From Clostridium cellulovorans 743B (GTDB lineage Bacteria > Bacillota > Clostridia > Clostridiales > Clostridiaceae), in contig NC_014393.1 in NCBI RefSeq assembly GCF_000145275.1, positions 1,736,001 through 1,800,000 of the forward strand: a stretch of 64,000 bases of DNA, read 5' to 3'. Below, piece by piece: positions 26,983-36,855 of the stretch. Position numbers and translations under genes: made by a program. The notes below the pieces were generated by a model. It saw nothing but the letters and a program-made list of their open reading frames with translations. It was not told where the DNA came from and ran no database searches. Each line of letters starts with the position of its first letter. Within the stretch, counting starts at the first letter, position 1.

Positions 26983-29325
26983 ATGAAAGTAGCAGACGGA
27001 TTTTGGCTAAGTAGGAAAGGCTATGAAGCAAATTATGCTTCACAACCTTATGAAATTGAAATAACAGAGAACTCAATAAAGGTTTTAGCAACTCCTTATG
27101 TTGTACAACATCGTGGAATGACATTAGGTGGACCAAACCTTGAAATTACTTATTCATCAACTTCTGAAAATATTATTAAAGTAAACACTACACACTTTAG
27201 CGGTGGACTTGATAATTCTCCTGAATTTGAATTGAATGAAGATACTGGATACACACCAACTATTAATGAAACTGATGATTATGTTGAATTAATTTCTGGT
27301 GACACTAAGGTTGTAATTCAAAAGGGAAATCAATGGAACGTTCAATATTATTACAAGAACAGACATCTTACAGGAGGATCATGGCGTGCTACTACTTATA
27401 TAAAAGAAAGCCAATTTGCTGCAAATGCAAGAATGGCAGTACAAGAAGATGATCAGTTCTTCAACTATCCACAAGATCCTCATACTTCATATTTAAGAGA
27501 GCAATTAAAGACAGATATTGGAGAATGTATCTACGGATTTGGTGAAAAATTCACTCCATTTGTTAAAAATGGTCAAAATGTTGAGATATGGAATAGTGAT
27601 GGTGGTACTTGTTCAGATCAAAGTTATAAAAATATTCCATTCTACATTTCATCAAAGAGCTACGGTGTATTTGTAAACAGTTCAGATAAAGTATCTTTTG
27701 AAGTTATGTCAGATACAGTATCAAAGGTAACTTTTGCAGTGCCAGGCGAAGAATTAGAGTATTTTGTAATCGGTGGAGAAAACTTAGAAGAGGTTATAAA
27801 GAATTATACTACATTAACTGGTAAGCCAGCATTACCACCAGCATATTCTTTTGGTCTATGGTTATCAACTTCTTTTACAACTAATTATGATGAAGAAACA
27901 GTAAATTCCTTCATTGATGGAATGGCTGAGAGAGATATTCCACTACAAGTGTTCCACTTCGATTGTTTCTGGATGAAAGAATACGAATGGTGTAATTTTG
28001 AATGGGATAAAAAACAATTCCCAGATCCTCCTGCTATGCTTAAGAGACTTCATGACAAGGGCTTAGAAATCTGTGTATGGATAAATTCTTACATAGGCCA
28101 ACGTTCAAAGTTGTTTAAAATAGGTAAGGAAAAAGGATACTTCATCAAGAATTATGATGGAAGTGTATTCCAAACTGATTTCTGGCAACCAGGTATGGCT
28201 ATTGTTGACTTTACAAATCCAGAAGCTTGTGAATGGTACAAAGGCTTATTGAAGGAATTATTTGAAATGGGTGTTAACAATATTAAGACTGATTTCGGCG
28301 AAAGAATTCCAACAAAATGCGTATACCATAACGGCATGGACCCAATAAAGATGCACAATTACTATACTTATCTTTATAATAAATGTGTATTTGAAGCTTT
28401 AGAAGAATACTTTGGTAAAGATAAAGCTTGTCTATTTGCAAGAAGTGCAACAGTTGGCGGACAAAAATTCCCTGTACATTGGGGTGGAGACTGCTATGCA
28501 GAATATTCTGCAATGGCTGAAACTGTTCGTGGTGGACTTTCACTTTGCTCTTCAGGTTTTGGTTTCTTTAGCCATGACATCGGTGGTTTTGAAGCAACTG
28601 CACCTGCGGACGTATATAAGAGATGGTGCGCATTTGGCTTAATGTCAACTCATAGCCGTCTACATGGTTCAACATCTTATAGAGTGCCATGGACTTTTGA
28701 TGAAGAAGCTTGTGATGTTCTTCGTTTCTATACAAAATTAAAAGGTAAAATGATGCCATACCTTTGGGCACAAGCAATCAAGACTCATGAAGTTGGAGTT
28801 CCTATGATGCGTTCAATGGTTATAGCATTCTCAAATGATGCAGCATGTAAATACCTTGATCAACAATATATGTTAGGAGACAATCTTCTAATAGCTCCAG
28901 TAATGAACGAAGAAGGAATAGCAGAATTCTATGTTCCACAAGGAACTTGGTTTGATGTTGTTACAAAGGAAACTTATGAAGGTGGCAGATACTATCAAAG
29001 AAAATGCGATTATTATCAAATGCCAATCCTTGCAAGACCAAATTCAATTGTAACTTATGGTGAATTTGCAAATAACAACGTTGTATATGATTACCTTCAA
29101 AATGCTGAAGTAACTATCTACAGCTTAGAAGATGGTAAAACTGCTACAGCTGCAATCTATGATAGTGAAGCAAATAAGCTTACTGATATTACAGCTACAA
29201 GACAGGGCGATGTAATTAAAGTAACTTATGGTGCAGTTGATAAGAACTTCAAAGTTGTTGTTGCAGGTACAGATAAGTCTGTTGAAGCAGCTGCTGGAAG
29301 CACAAGCGTAGAAATTAGCTTGTAA
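26983..29325 (+). CDS. Alpha-xylosidase, glycoside hydrolase family 31 (YicI type)
   Basis: Releases alpha-linked xylose from xyloglucan oligosaccharides. The product is 780 aa, close to E. coli YicI. There is no signal peptide, so it acts in the cytoplasm on imported oligomers. The beta-sandwich N-terminus leads to the barrel, with nucleophile D437 in KTDFGERIPTK and acid/base D503 in HWGGDCYAEY. FHFDCFWMKEYEW is the YicI-type substrate loop favouring xylose. It has its own terminator and possible operator, and lies next to the AraC-GH39 gene. Confidence 0.93.
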   Translation: MKVADGFWLSRKGYEANYASQPYEIEITENSIKVLATPYVVQHRGMTLGGPNLEITYSSTSENIIKVNTTHFSGGLDNSPEFELNEDTGYTPTINETDDYVELISGDTKVVIQKGNQWNVQYYYKNRHLTGGSWRATTYIKESQFAANARMAVQEDDQFFNYPQDPHTSYLREQLKTDIGECIYGFGEKFTPFVKNGQNVEIWNSDGGTCSDQSYKNIPFYISSKSYGVFVNSSDKVSFEVMSDTVSKVTFAVPGEELEYFVIGGENLEEVIKNYTTLTGKPALPPAYSFGLWLSTSFTTNYDEETVNSFIDGMAERDIPLQVFHFDCFWMKEYEWCNFEWDKKQFPDPPAMLKRLHDKGLEICVWINSYIGQRSKLFKIGKEKGYFIKNYDGSVFQTDFWQPGMAIVDFTNPEACEWYKGLLKELFEMGVNNIKTDFGERIPTKCVYHNGMDPIKMHNYYTYLYNKCVFEALEEYFGKDKACLFARSATVGGQKFPVHWGGDCYAEYSAMAETVRGGLSLCSSGFGFFSHDIGGFEATAPADVYKRWCAFGLMSTHSRLHGSTSYRVPWTFDEEACDVLRFYTKLKGKMMPYLWAQAIKTHEVGVPMMRSMVIAFSNDAACKYLDQQYMLGDNLLIAPVMNEEGIAEFYVPQGTWFDVVTKETYEGGRYYQRKCDYYQMPILARPNSIVTYGEFANNNVVYDYLQNAEVTIYSLEDGKTATAAIYDSEANKLTDITATRQGDVIKVTYGAVDKNFKVVVAGTDKSVEAAAGSTSVEISL

Positions 29326-29369
29326 TCACTGGAAAATATAAATCTTAAATTAATATTTGAATAACTTAT

Positions 29370-29420
29370 GAGGCTATTGCATTGAGATAAAAGAATCTCT
29401 ATTGCAATAGTCTCATTTTT
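29370..29420 (+). terminator. Terminator after GH31
   Basis: A 12-bp outer stem with one G-T pair (29370-29381 with 29403-29414) is followed by ATTTTT. Confidence 0.8.
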
Positions 29421-29536
29421 AGTTTTGGATGATTTAATGTTCTTATTTCCTTTAACAGCAACACCAGATAGACTATGTTAAAATGTAGTTAAAGATAAAT
29501 AAGATGAAGGGATTAGTTAACAATGGGGGAAAACCA

Positions 29537-31999
29537 ATGAAATATGAAATAATAAATTATGATGAGAAGCTTCCTATAAAAATATTTGTGGCGAAATTAA
29601 ATAATTATCCACCACACTGGCACGATGAAATAGAGATAGTCAAAGTACTGGAGGGGAAAATCAAAGTATCAATTTCTGAAAGTGTATGCTTTCTGGAAAA
29701 AGGTGAAATGGCAATTATAAAACATAAGGAAATACATCAAATTCAAAGTCTTGAGAACGAATCCTTACTTCAAATAATTCAAATTAATTACAAATTTATG
29801 GAAACTCATTTTCCACATTTGTCTCGGATAAGTTTCGAAAATAATTTATTAAATATTTCTAAAGATATAAATTTAAATGTGGCTTCGAATCTTAAACAGT
29901 TAATAAATGAAATGATAAACTATTTGTCAGTGAGAAATCAAGGCTATGAGTTTCATGTAATATCAGCAATCTACAAGGTTTTTGGAAGCATAATAAGTAA
30001 TGTGCCATACACAATAAGTACTGAGGATGAATTAGAGAAAAATAATATAACATTTAATAGAATGAAGAAAATAATCGAATATATCGAGCAGAACTATATG
30101 AATGAAATTAATATTAATACTTTAGCTGAAATTCTCCATTTAAATAAATATTATATAGCACATTTTTTTAAGAAGCATACAGGATTGTCACTAGGCCAGT
30201 ACATAACAAATCTGAGAATGAATAAAGCTACGGAATTGCTTATAAAGAACGAAGATTCTATAACTAACATCATATTATCCTGTGGCTTTAAAAATATAAA
30301 ATACTTCTATAAAGTTTTTAGAGAGGTGTATAAATGCTCACCGCTAGAATACAAGAATAATAGACAAGAAAGAAGTAACAAGAAAGTCCATGAATCAGAA
30401 GTCTATCAAGGGTATATTTATTATACAAATAAATTTCAACAAATCTTGGGTAAGAATGAATTTGTACCTCAGGACCCGGAACGTTCCAACAAATATATCA
30501 GCAGCGAGAAAGAAATTAGAAACATATATGTTGATTTTAATGATGTAAAGGGAAAACATAATAAATATGCATCATTATGTGTAGGTGGGGGACGTGCAGG
30601 GGAAGTCCTTAGAAAGGATTATGATAATCAACTTGATATTATAAGTAAAGAGTGTGGCTTTAAATACCTCAAAGTACATGGCATTTTCCATGATGAATTA
30701 GGTGTTTGTAGCATAAATTCTGAGGGAAAGCTTATATATAACTGGCAGTATATCGATAAAGTATACGATAACATTTTAGAAAAAGGAATGAAGCCTTTTG
30801 TTGAACTAAGCTTTATGCCTTTGGCTTTAGCCAGTGGAGATAAAACATGCTTTTGGTGGAAAGCTAATGTTACACCTCCAAAGGATTATAATCATTGGTA
30901 TCACTTGGTTAATAGCTTTGTAAAGCATCTTGAAGAACGATACGGAAGAGGTGAAATAATCACCTGGTATTTTGAAGTATGGAATGAACCTAATCATGGG
31001 GGGTTTTTTAGTGGAGATATGCAGGAATACTTTAAGCTATATGATTATACTGCTAAAGCTGTTAAGGATGTTTATAGTGGATATCGAGTAGGAGGTCCTG
31101 CTTCTGCGGGGAATTGTTGGATTGATGAGATTATAGAGCATTGCAGTAGCACTGGCACACCCCTTGATTTTATAACTACCCATCATTATGGTATAAACGG
31201 TTTTTATGATGAATATGGTGAATGTACTATTTATTTAGATAATAAGGATACAGTAGTAAATGGTGCAAAGGGTGTTAAGGAAAGGGTAATGAAATCTTCT
31301 ATGCCAAACCTTGAGATACATTATACGGAATGGAGTTCCAGTTGTAACCCACGAGACCCTATTCACGATTCTTATATAGAAGCTCCATATATTTTGCATT
31401 CCATAAAAAACTTTCAAGGGGTGGTGGATTCAATGTCCTACTGGTCTTTTACGGATATTTTTGAAGAAGGTGGACCACCACCGACACCTTTTCATGGTGG
31501 CTTTGGACTTATAAATACTCAATCCTTAAAGAAAGCAGCATATTTTGCGTATAAATTTATCCATGAGCTTGGTGAATATGAACTGAATAATGAAGATGTG
31601 GCAAGCTGGGTTTGCAAAAATGAAAATGAAGTACAAGCCTTGTTCTGGGATTTGACTATAGATAAACAAGGTGATGTTGATAATCGCAAGTATTTTAACA
31701 AGGATATGCCCCCTGCTGATATAAGTCCAGTAGCATTGGAAATCAAAGGGATTCCAAAAGGGTGGTATCAACTGGAATTATACCGTATAGGTTACGAAAT
31801 TAATGATGTTTATACTGAATATATCAAAATGGGATCACCAGATAATTTAAGCTGCCAACAGGTGGAAGAATTGTGTAATAAAAACTCTGGAAAGCCGTTT
31901 TTAGTTCAGGAAGTTAACATTGATAGTAACGGCAAATTTGCATACCACGTTGATATGCGTGAAAATGATGTTTGTTTCATTAAATTAAAAAAGATATGA
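29537..31999 (+). CDS. AraC-type regulator fused to a GH39 glycoside hydrolase
   Basis: 820 aa. Residues 1-140 look like an AraC cupin sensor (YPPHWHDEIEIVKVLEGKI); about 190-275 is a double helix-turn-helix AraC domain (NINTLAEILHLNKYYIAHFF, then SITNIILSCGF); about 310-820 is a GH39 beta-xylosidase-like domain with acid/base E484 in YFEVWNEPN and nucleophile E598 in HYTEWSSS. There is no signal peptide. ATG 29537 follows GGGGGA by six bases. Both catalytic Glu are kept, so the hydrolase half may be active or may serve as a sugar sensor. It probably regulates neighbouring xylan or xyloglucan genes. Confidence 0.9.
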   Translation: MKYEIINYDEKLPIKIFVAKLNNYPPHWHDEIEIVKVLEGKIKVSISESVCFLEKGEMAIIKHKEIHQIQSLENESLLQIIQINYKFMETHFPHLSRISFENNLLNISKDINLNVASNLKQLINEMINYLSVRNQGYEFHVISAIYKVFGSIISNVPYTISTEDELEKNNITFNRMKKIIEYIEQNYMNEININTLAEILHLNKYYIAHFFKKHTGLSLGQYITNLRMNKATELLIKNEDSITNIILSCGFKNIKYFYKVFREVYKCSPLEYKNNRQERSNKKVHESEVYQGYIYYTNKFQQILGKNEFVPQDPERSNKYISSEKEIRNIYVDFNDVKGKHNKYASLCVGGGRAGEVLRKDYDNQLDIISKECGFKYLKVHGIFHDELGVCSINSEGKLIYNWQYIDKVYDNILEKGMKPFVELSFMPLALASGDKTCFWWKANVTPPKDYNHWYHLVNSFVKHLEERYGRGEIITWYFEVWNEPNHGGFFSGDMQEYFKLYDYTAKAVKDVYSGYRVGGPASAGNCWIDEIIEHCSSTGTPLDFITTHHYGINGFYDEYGECTIYLDNKDTVVNGAKGVKERVMKSSMPNLEIHYTEWSSSCNPRDPIHDSYIEAPYILHSIKNFQGVVDSMSYWSFTDIFEEGGPPPTPFHGGFGLINTQSLKKAAYFAYKFIHELGEYELNNEDVASWVCKNENEVQALFWDLTIDKQGDVDNRKYFNKDMPPADISPVALEIKGIPKGWYQLELYRIGYEINDVYTEYIKMGSPDNLSCQQVEELCNKNSGKPFLVQEVNIDSNGKFAYHVDMRENDVCFIKLKKI

Positions 32000-32467
32000 C
32001 ATAGTAGCCTTATTAATCTCCACTATTTTAGATAAAGCACAATATATTTTTGAAGATATAGTATAACTTTACTACTGACACACTTCTACATTGCTTGTAG
32101 ACAAATTTTCAGTAGAAGCTTAAACAAAACGATAGGACAAGCTAACGAAATACCAGAATTATTAATTATATCATTTGGAATATCCATGAGTTTAAAGCGA
32201 AAAGCACCATATTTATACAAATTTTTATGCTTTGGATGGAATAAGAGCAATAAACAAGAAAAAAATAGCAAAAAGGTCCATGAAAAGGGTTTACATAAAT
32301 GGTACATTTAATATAAAGGTAAATCTAAAGATTTTAAGGATTCTAGCTAGAGACGTTAAAGTTCAAGCTTATCTTTGGAAAAATAAATATCTAGACTAAA
32401 CATGAAAACACAAAAAGTTTATCTAATAAATTACTTTGGTTTTAGATGGAAAAGTGGGGGGATTCAT
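32000..32467. other. Intergenic region AraC-GH39 to GH5 (468 bp)
   Basis: Holds a decayed copy of the AraC domain end (listed separately) and the GH5 leader. No clear terminator is seen after the AraC-GH39 gene. Confidence 0.5.
32117..32311 (+). pseudogene. Relic of an AraC-GH39-like gene (HTH end and linker)
   Basis: Bases 32243-32284 match 30353-30394 inside the upstream AraC-GH39 gene at 34 of 42 positions, and in frame give KSNKQEKNSKKVHE against KNNRQERSNKKVHE. Upstream bases (32117-32242) show weaker, gapped likeness to the last helix-turn-helix. The frame ends at 32311. It is the remnant of a duplicated or once-longer regulator gene, too short to work. Confidence 0.6.
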
Positions 32468-33859
32468 ATGAAAAAGATTAAGAAAAATGCAGCTCGTTTT
32501 GCTGCAAGTATCATGACAGCAGGTTTAGCTATGTCATATAGCACAGCAATCACAAAAGCAGAAACTACAACTATTGATAAATACAATGTGCGTAATATTA
32601 CTACTGGCCAAGTGGTTCAAAATATGGGACTTGGTTGGAACTTAGGTAATACATTTGATGCTTTTGGTACTTGGATTAATGGTACTAAAGTTTCAGATTA
32701 CGAAACTGCCTGGGGAGCTCCTATTACTACAAAGGCTATGATAGACGGAGTACGTAAAGCAGGTTTTAGTTCAATGCGTCTTCCAGTGGCATGGTCAAAT
32801 CTTATGGCTTCTGATTACACAATCAATGCAGGATTACTTGATCGTGTTGAAGAAGTTGCAAACTATGCACTTGATAATAACATGTATGTAATTATTAACA
32901 TTCACTATGATGGCGGATGGTTTTCAGGATTTTCTACAGATTATGACACCAACATAAAAAAATACACTTCAGTTTGGACACAAATTACTTCACGTTTTGC
33001 AAAATACGGAGACCATCTTATTTTTGAATCTTTAAATGAAGAAGGGTGTTTCAATGATATCTGGAATAGATGGGGAGGAACTACTGGAAAAGATAAAGCC
33101 TTCGGAATCCTAAATAACATAAATCAAAAATTTGTGGATATAGTTAGAGCATCAGGTGGCAATAATGCAAAACGTCATTTATTAATTGCAGGTTATGCAA
33201 CAGATATTGATTTAACTTGTGATCCTTATTATAAAATGCCAACGGACCCAGCAAATAGATGCGCTGTTTCCGTTCACTACTATAACCCATCTCCTTTTGC
33301 AGTCTTAGATGCAGATGCTGATTGGGCTAAAGCACAAACTACTTGGGGTACCGCTAGTGATTTAGCAGACCTTGCAAACTATATGAATAAGATGAAAACA
33401 ACTTTTTCAGACAAAGGTATTCCTGTAATAGTAGGAGAATATGGTGTAGCTCAAAAAAATAAAACACCTGAGATGGTAAGATTATTCCTAACTTCTGTTG
33501 CAAAAGAAGCATACAAAAATGGATTATGTCCTATGTTATGGGATGGCCCTGGCCCACAAAATGTTGTATATAATAGAACTACATGTCAAATGAATGATTC
33601 TGAGCTAGCAGCACAATATAAAGCTATACCACAAACAGTAACACGTGTAAACCAAATCAATTATGGAGATATAAATAAGGATAAGAATGTAAATGCACTT
33701 GATTTAGCCTTAATGAAAAAATATCTAATGGCTCCAAATACCACAAGTGATACTAAAGTTATGGATGTTAATGGCGATGGAGCTGTAAATGCAATAGATC
33801 TTGCATATCTTAAGAAGTATTTATTAGGACAAATAACAGTATTCCCCGTTCAAGCTTAA
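32468..33859 (+). CDS. Cellulosomal GH5 endoglucanase with dockerin
   Basis: 463 aa. Secreted cellulase cleaving internal beta-1,4-glucan bonds. A signal peptide (about 1-33) leads to a GH5 barrel (about 40-385) with acid/base E191 in ESLNEEG and nucleophile E324 in VIVGEYGV. A C-terminal type I dockerin has two calcium repeats, DINKDKNVNALDLALMKKYL and DVNGDGAVNAIDLAYLKKYL, for docking on a scaffoldin cohesin. ATG 32468 follows GGGGGG and gives a normal signal peptide; the longer frame from 32402 would bury it. Confidence 0.94.
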   Translation: MKKIKKNAARFAASIMTAGLAMSYSTAITKAETTTIDKYNVRNITTGQVVQNMGLGWNLGNTFDAFGTWINGTKVSDYETAWGAPITTKAMIDGVRKAGFSSMRLPVAWSNLMASDYTINAGLLDRVEEVANYALDNNMYVIINIHYDGGWFSGFSTDYDTNIKKYTSVWTQITSRFAKYGDHLIFESLNEEGCFNDIWNRWGGTTGKDKAFGILNNINQKFVDIVRASGGNNAKRHLLIAGYATDIDLTCDPYYKMPTDPANRCAVSVHYYNPSPFAVLDADADWAKAQTTWGTASDLADLANYMNKMKTTFSDKGIPVIVGEYGVAQKNKTPEMVRLFLTSVAKEAYKNGLCPMLWDGPGPQNVVYNRTTCQMNDSELAAQYKAIPQTVTRVNQINYGDINKDKNVNALDLALMKKYLMAPNTTSDTKVMDVNGDGAVNAIDLAYLKKYLLGQITVFPVQA

Positions 33860-34224
33860 TAAATAAAATTTCTCATAGAAAATCTCTAATTTTAATTTTT
33901 TAACGCTCCCAAATAAGTTTAATATATAATAGCCTTCTCAGTGAAATATCTGAGGAGGCTGTTTCTTTTGCTTATAAAAATATATAGTAAGGCATGGGGA
34001 CGAATTCTTTAGTTAATAGTTTTTTTATGACTCTAATAGATGAATGTATAAAGGATATGAGAATTCAGGAGAAAATTAGTATTTCTAATTGACTAAACAA
34101 CGATATAATGGTTATAGAGAATGAAGAATATTGACATGTTGGAGAGAAACTTAAGAACACTTATCTTTTACTAATAGATAATAAATTATTAAGTGATAAA
34201 TTAAGATGATAGAGGGTGCTGTAT
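33860..34224. other. Intergenic region GH5 to the hypothetical cluster (365 bp)
   Basis: Contains the GH5 terminator. A 32-codon frame at 33994-34092 lacks a good ribosome site. Nothing else is recognised. Confidence 0.5.
33931..33969 (+). terminator. Terminator after GH5
   Basis: An 11-bp stem with one G-T pair (33931-33941 with 33950-33960), loop TGAAATAT, is followed by GTTTCTTTT. Confidence 0.8.
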
Positions 34225-34857
34225 ATGAAATTTAATACTAAAAAAGTTATGCTAAGTAAGAACAGAGAGGTATATATTTATATTCCTTTAGAGGTGCCAA
34301 GACATCTTACAGCTATAGATCCGATAATATGGGATAGAGCTATATTAGGTGATTCATCTGGGTATAGGTATCTGAAAGAATTATTTTTGGTAGCTTCAAA
34401 TCTAAGAGCACAAGAGATAATATATATTCCTACATATCCTCTTATTTTTAATGAATATAAAGATATCTGGAGTGATGGCATCTTTGATATGGATATAGTG
34501 CTTGTTAATTATCATTCTACCCAACTTAAAGTCAAGGATATATTTAAGGCAATTAATATAAAGAATAACATTTCAGAACATTTTAGAGAAATTAGAATTA
34601 AAGATAGTAGCACGAGATATCCTGAAAGTTGGCTTACTGACAGAAGGTTGAATGCTAGACGGTTCAAGAGTGTTTTTATTATATCTACGAATCGTAATGT
34701 ATTTGTAAAATTAGCTTTTGATACTGAGTATATGATGGTAGACAAGGATGATGAACAATATAATTTTGATTTTCATATTCATGAGGATTTAATAGGTACA
34801 TCAGAAGATAATGGATTTAATTTTTTGTACTATCATAGAAAAGAAAATATTCAATAA
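34225..34857 (+). CDS. Hypothetical protein, 210 aa
   Basis: Not recognised. A soluble alpha/beta protein without signal peptide or membrane segment, beginning MKFNTKKVMLSKNREVYIYI. ATG 34225 is chosen because AGAGGG lies eight bases upstream. It is the first of six consecutive same-strand small genes that together resemble an immunity-gene array; this role is inferred from neighbours only. Confidence 0.65.
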   Translation: MKFNTKKVMLSKNREVYIYIPLEVPRHLTAIDPIIWDRAILGDSSGYRYLKELFLVASNLRAQEIIYIPTYPLIFNEYKDIWSDGIFDMDIVLVNYHSTQLKVKDIFKAINIKNNISEHFREIRIKDSSTRYPESWLTDRRLNARRFKSVFIISTNRNVFVKLAFDTEYMMVDKDDEQYNFDFHIHEDLIGTSEDNGFNFLYYHRKENIQ

Positions 34858-34995
34858 AAGGGTATATAGATATGAAGTGAATATCAACTGAACTATTTGC
34901 AAAATGTTGATATTAAGAGCTTATTTGAATTATAAGAAAATATGTAGAATTGAACATTTAGTATAAAAATTTTTGTGTTTGTAAGGGAGAGTGTA

Positions 34996-35448
34996 ATGAT
35001 AACATCTATTTTTTCTAATTTAATTAAAGGTAAATGGCAAAAAGATATTCTAGCAAAAGATTTACCAGGAACCCATAAAAAATCTTTTGCTATGTATTTT
35101 GGTGGAGGAGAAATTTGGTTTGAACATTTAGATGGTATGTATTCGTTCACCGATGAAGTGATACAAAAATTTATTTATGATACGCGAAATATCACAAGAC
35201 CCTCTGCACCATCTTTAATTGCTGTCAATCTTGACGAAACTGTTGTCACTAAGAAGATAGTTGATTTAATTACGGATATATACATAAAGAATACACGATA
35301 TATCCACAAGGTGGTATTTGTTGGAATGGATAGCTATTCACAAAAGTTGATGAAAAAAGTTTTTGGGAATAGAGTGGGAGAGTATGAGTTTTCAGTAAAC
35401 TACATAAATGACTTTGAGAAGGCGAAAGAATGGTTGGTAGGTAAATAA
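34996..35448 (+). CDS. Hypothetical protein, 150 aa (possibly SpoIIAA/STAS-like fold)
   Basis: Function unknown. Soluble, with AMYFGGGEIWFEHLDGMYSF and a C-terminal half whose order (KVVFVGMDSYSQKLMKKVFG, then INDFEKAKEWL) resembles SpoIIAA-like STAS domains, which end in a similar F-x-D-x-E-x-A-x-x-W-L pattern. ATG 34996 follows AGGGAG by six bases. It sits second in the hypothetical cluster. Confidence 0.6.
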   Translation: MITSIFSNLIKGKWQKDILAKDLPGTHKKSFAMYFGGGEIWFEHLDGMYSFTDEVIQKFIYDTRNITRPSAPSLIAVNLDETVVTKKIVDLITDIYIKNTRYIHKVVFVGMDSYSQKLMKKVFGNRVGEYEFSVNYINDFEKAKEWLVGK

Positions 35449-35557
35449 GACAGGTTAAAGGCTATTATGTTAGAAAGGAATTATAAGTATAGTTAAACTG
35501 GTGAATGTTTGTAGAATATTGCGTGACAAAGACGCGTTAACTGAAGGAGAAAAATCT

Positions 35558-36430
35558 ATGAAAGATATTTATAATATTAATAACCCAATGGCGCCACTAT
35601 GGATAATGTACCCTCATATAAGCAGATATAGTATCGGTTGGAGAATGGGATGTGGAGAGGCTTATGCTATAGAGTTTGTTGGTTGGTATTCTAGACTGAA
35701 TGTTGATGAACAGCAACAGTATCAACAGATGTTTCCGGAGCCTAGAAGATGGAGTGGTTGGTATGAAGAAGAGAGGTATATAGATACCTACGATGGAAAT
35801 GTACTCCTTTGCGATAAGGAAGGAAAACTGAAAGACTCTCTTGATAACCTAAAAGAAGACTTTCAAAAAGGAAAAAATATAAAATATCTATTCTTTTGGG
35901 GACACCAGCCATCTAAGGATGGAAGTATTGTAAAGACATGCTTAAGTCAGTGGTGGCAATCTGATTTTACTGTTGATACAGATACCTATTGCTGTATGGA
36001 ACAGTACATGATGGCAGAAAAAGCAAGACTTTTCGGAGATGATGAAACCTTAGAAAAAATCATAAAGAGTAAGGAGCCAAAGGAAATAAAGGATTTAGGA
36101 AGACAAGTAAAAAATTTTGATGAAAACCTATGGAATGAAAAAAGATATTCCATCATTCTTAACGGTAATTATGCAAAGTTCCTTCAAAATGAAGATTTAA
36201 GGCAGTTTCTTATAGGTACAAAAGGTAAGGTGCTAGTAGAAGCAAGTCCTTATGATAAGATTTGGGGAATTGGACTGTCTGCTGATGATGAGAAGATAGA
36301 AAATCCTATGCTGTGGAAGGGTACAAATCTATTAGGGTTTGCTTTAATGGAAGTTAGAGATGAGCTTATTAGGGTTTGCGAGAATTATGGTAAGTTGGAT
36401 TTAGGAGAACTCCATAAAAATTTTGATTAG
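35558..36430 (+). CDS. NADAR family protein (predicted ADP-ribose N-glycosidase)
   Basis: 290 aa. NADAR (YbiA/DUF1768) proteins cleave ADP-ribose-type N-glycosidic bonds; some remove ADP-ribose from guanine in DNA, countering DarT toxins. Motifs are FFWGHQPSKDG (active-site region), CLSQWW, YCCMEQYMMAEKARLFGD and NLLGFALMEVRDEL. The N-terminal 100 residues are longer than minimal NADAR proteins. ATG 35558 follows AAGGAG by eight bases. No DarT gene is seen in the window. In this cluster a protective role is plausible. Confidence 0.88.
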   Translation: MKDIYNINNPMAPLWIMYPHISRYSIGWRMGCGEAYAIEFVGWYSRLNVDEQQQYQQMFPEPRRWSGWYEEERYIDTYDGNVLLCDKEGKLKDSLDNLKEDFQKGKNIKYLFFWGHQPSKDGSIVKTCLSQWWQSDFTVDTDTYCCMEQYMMAEKARLFGDDETLEKIIKSKEPKEIKDLGRQVKNFDENLWNEKRYSIILNGNYAKFLQNEDLRQFLIGTKGKVLVEASPYDKIWGIGLSADDEKIENPMLWKGTNLLGFALMEVRDELIRVCENYGKLDLGELHKNFD

Positions 36431-36497
36431 TAAAACTAAATTATGAAAGCTTTATTTTTAAGTGTCTGAATCTTAAAGTAAGGAGTTATTAGAATTT

Positions 36498-36767
36498 ATG
36501 AAAAATGAAGACTTATTTGAATTAGTTAATAAAGTGGAAGATGAGGATGATTTTCTAGACTTTATAAATGAATTGAGCGAAGATAGAATTAAAAGTTTAC
36601 AGAAGAAATCTTCTGAAGATTGGGAAAATGATACAATTGAAGACTTTTTCGAGCGTGCGCATGAATGGGGTGTAGCCTCAAAAGAGGGACTACGATATTA
36701 TGAGAAGCCGCAAAATCCGTGGAAGAGATGTGCGCAGATACTTTATATGGGCAAAATTTATGAGTAA
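36498..36767 (+). CDS. Small acidic protein, DUF7660-like
   Basis: 89 aa. Pattern WENDTIEDFFERAHEW, then NPWKRCAQILYMGKIYE at the C-terminus matches my memory of DUF7660, small proteins often found among immunity genes. Function is unproven. The ribosome site AGGAG is 12 bases from the ATG, longer than ideal, so translation may be weak. Confidence 0.75.
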   Translation: MKNEDLFELVNKVEDEDDFLDFINELSEDRIKSLQKKSSEDWENDTIEDFFERAHEWGVASKEGLRYYEKPQNPWKRCAQILYMGKIYE

Positions 36768-36855
36768 ATGGTAACGGTTTCCAACTTGTAGAAGTTCACA
36801 AACTCTATATTATATAGAATAGTTGTATTAAATAAAGGAATAGAAGGTGCTATTG

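Noticed and set aside
32402..32467. Longer GH5 start at 32402
   Set aside because: It would bury the signal peptide and lacks a ribosome site; GGGGGG precedes 32468.
33994..34092. 32-codon frame starting MGTNSLVNSFF after the GH5 terminator
   Set aside because: No proper ribosome site and no recognisable pattern; likely chance in AT-rich DNA.
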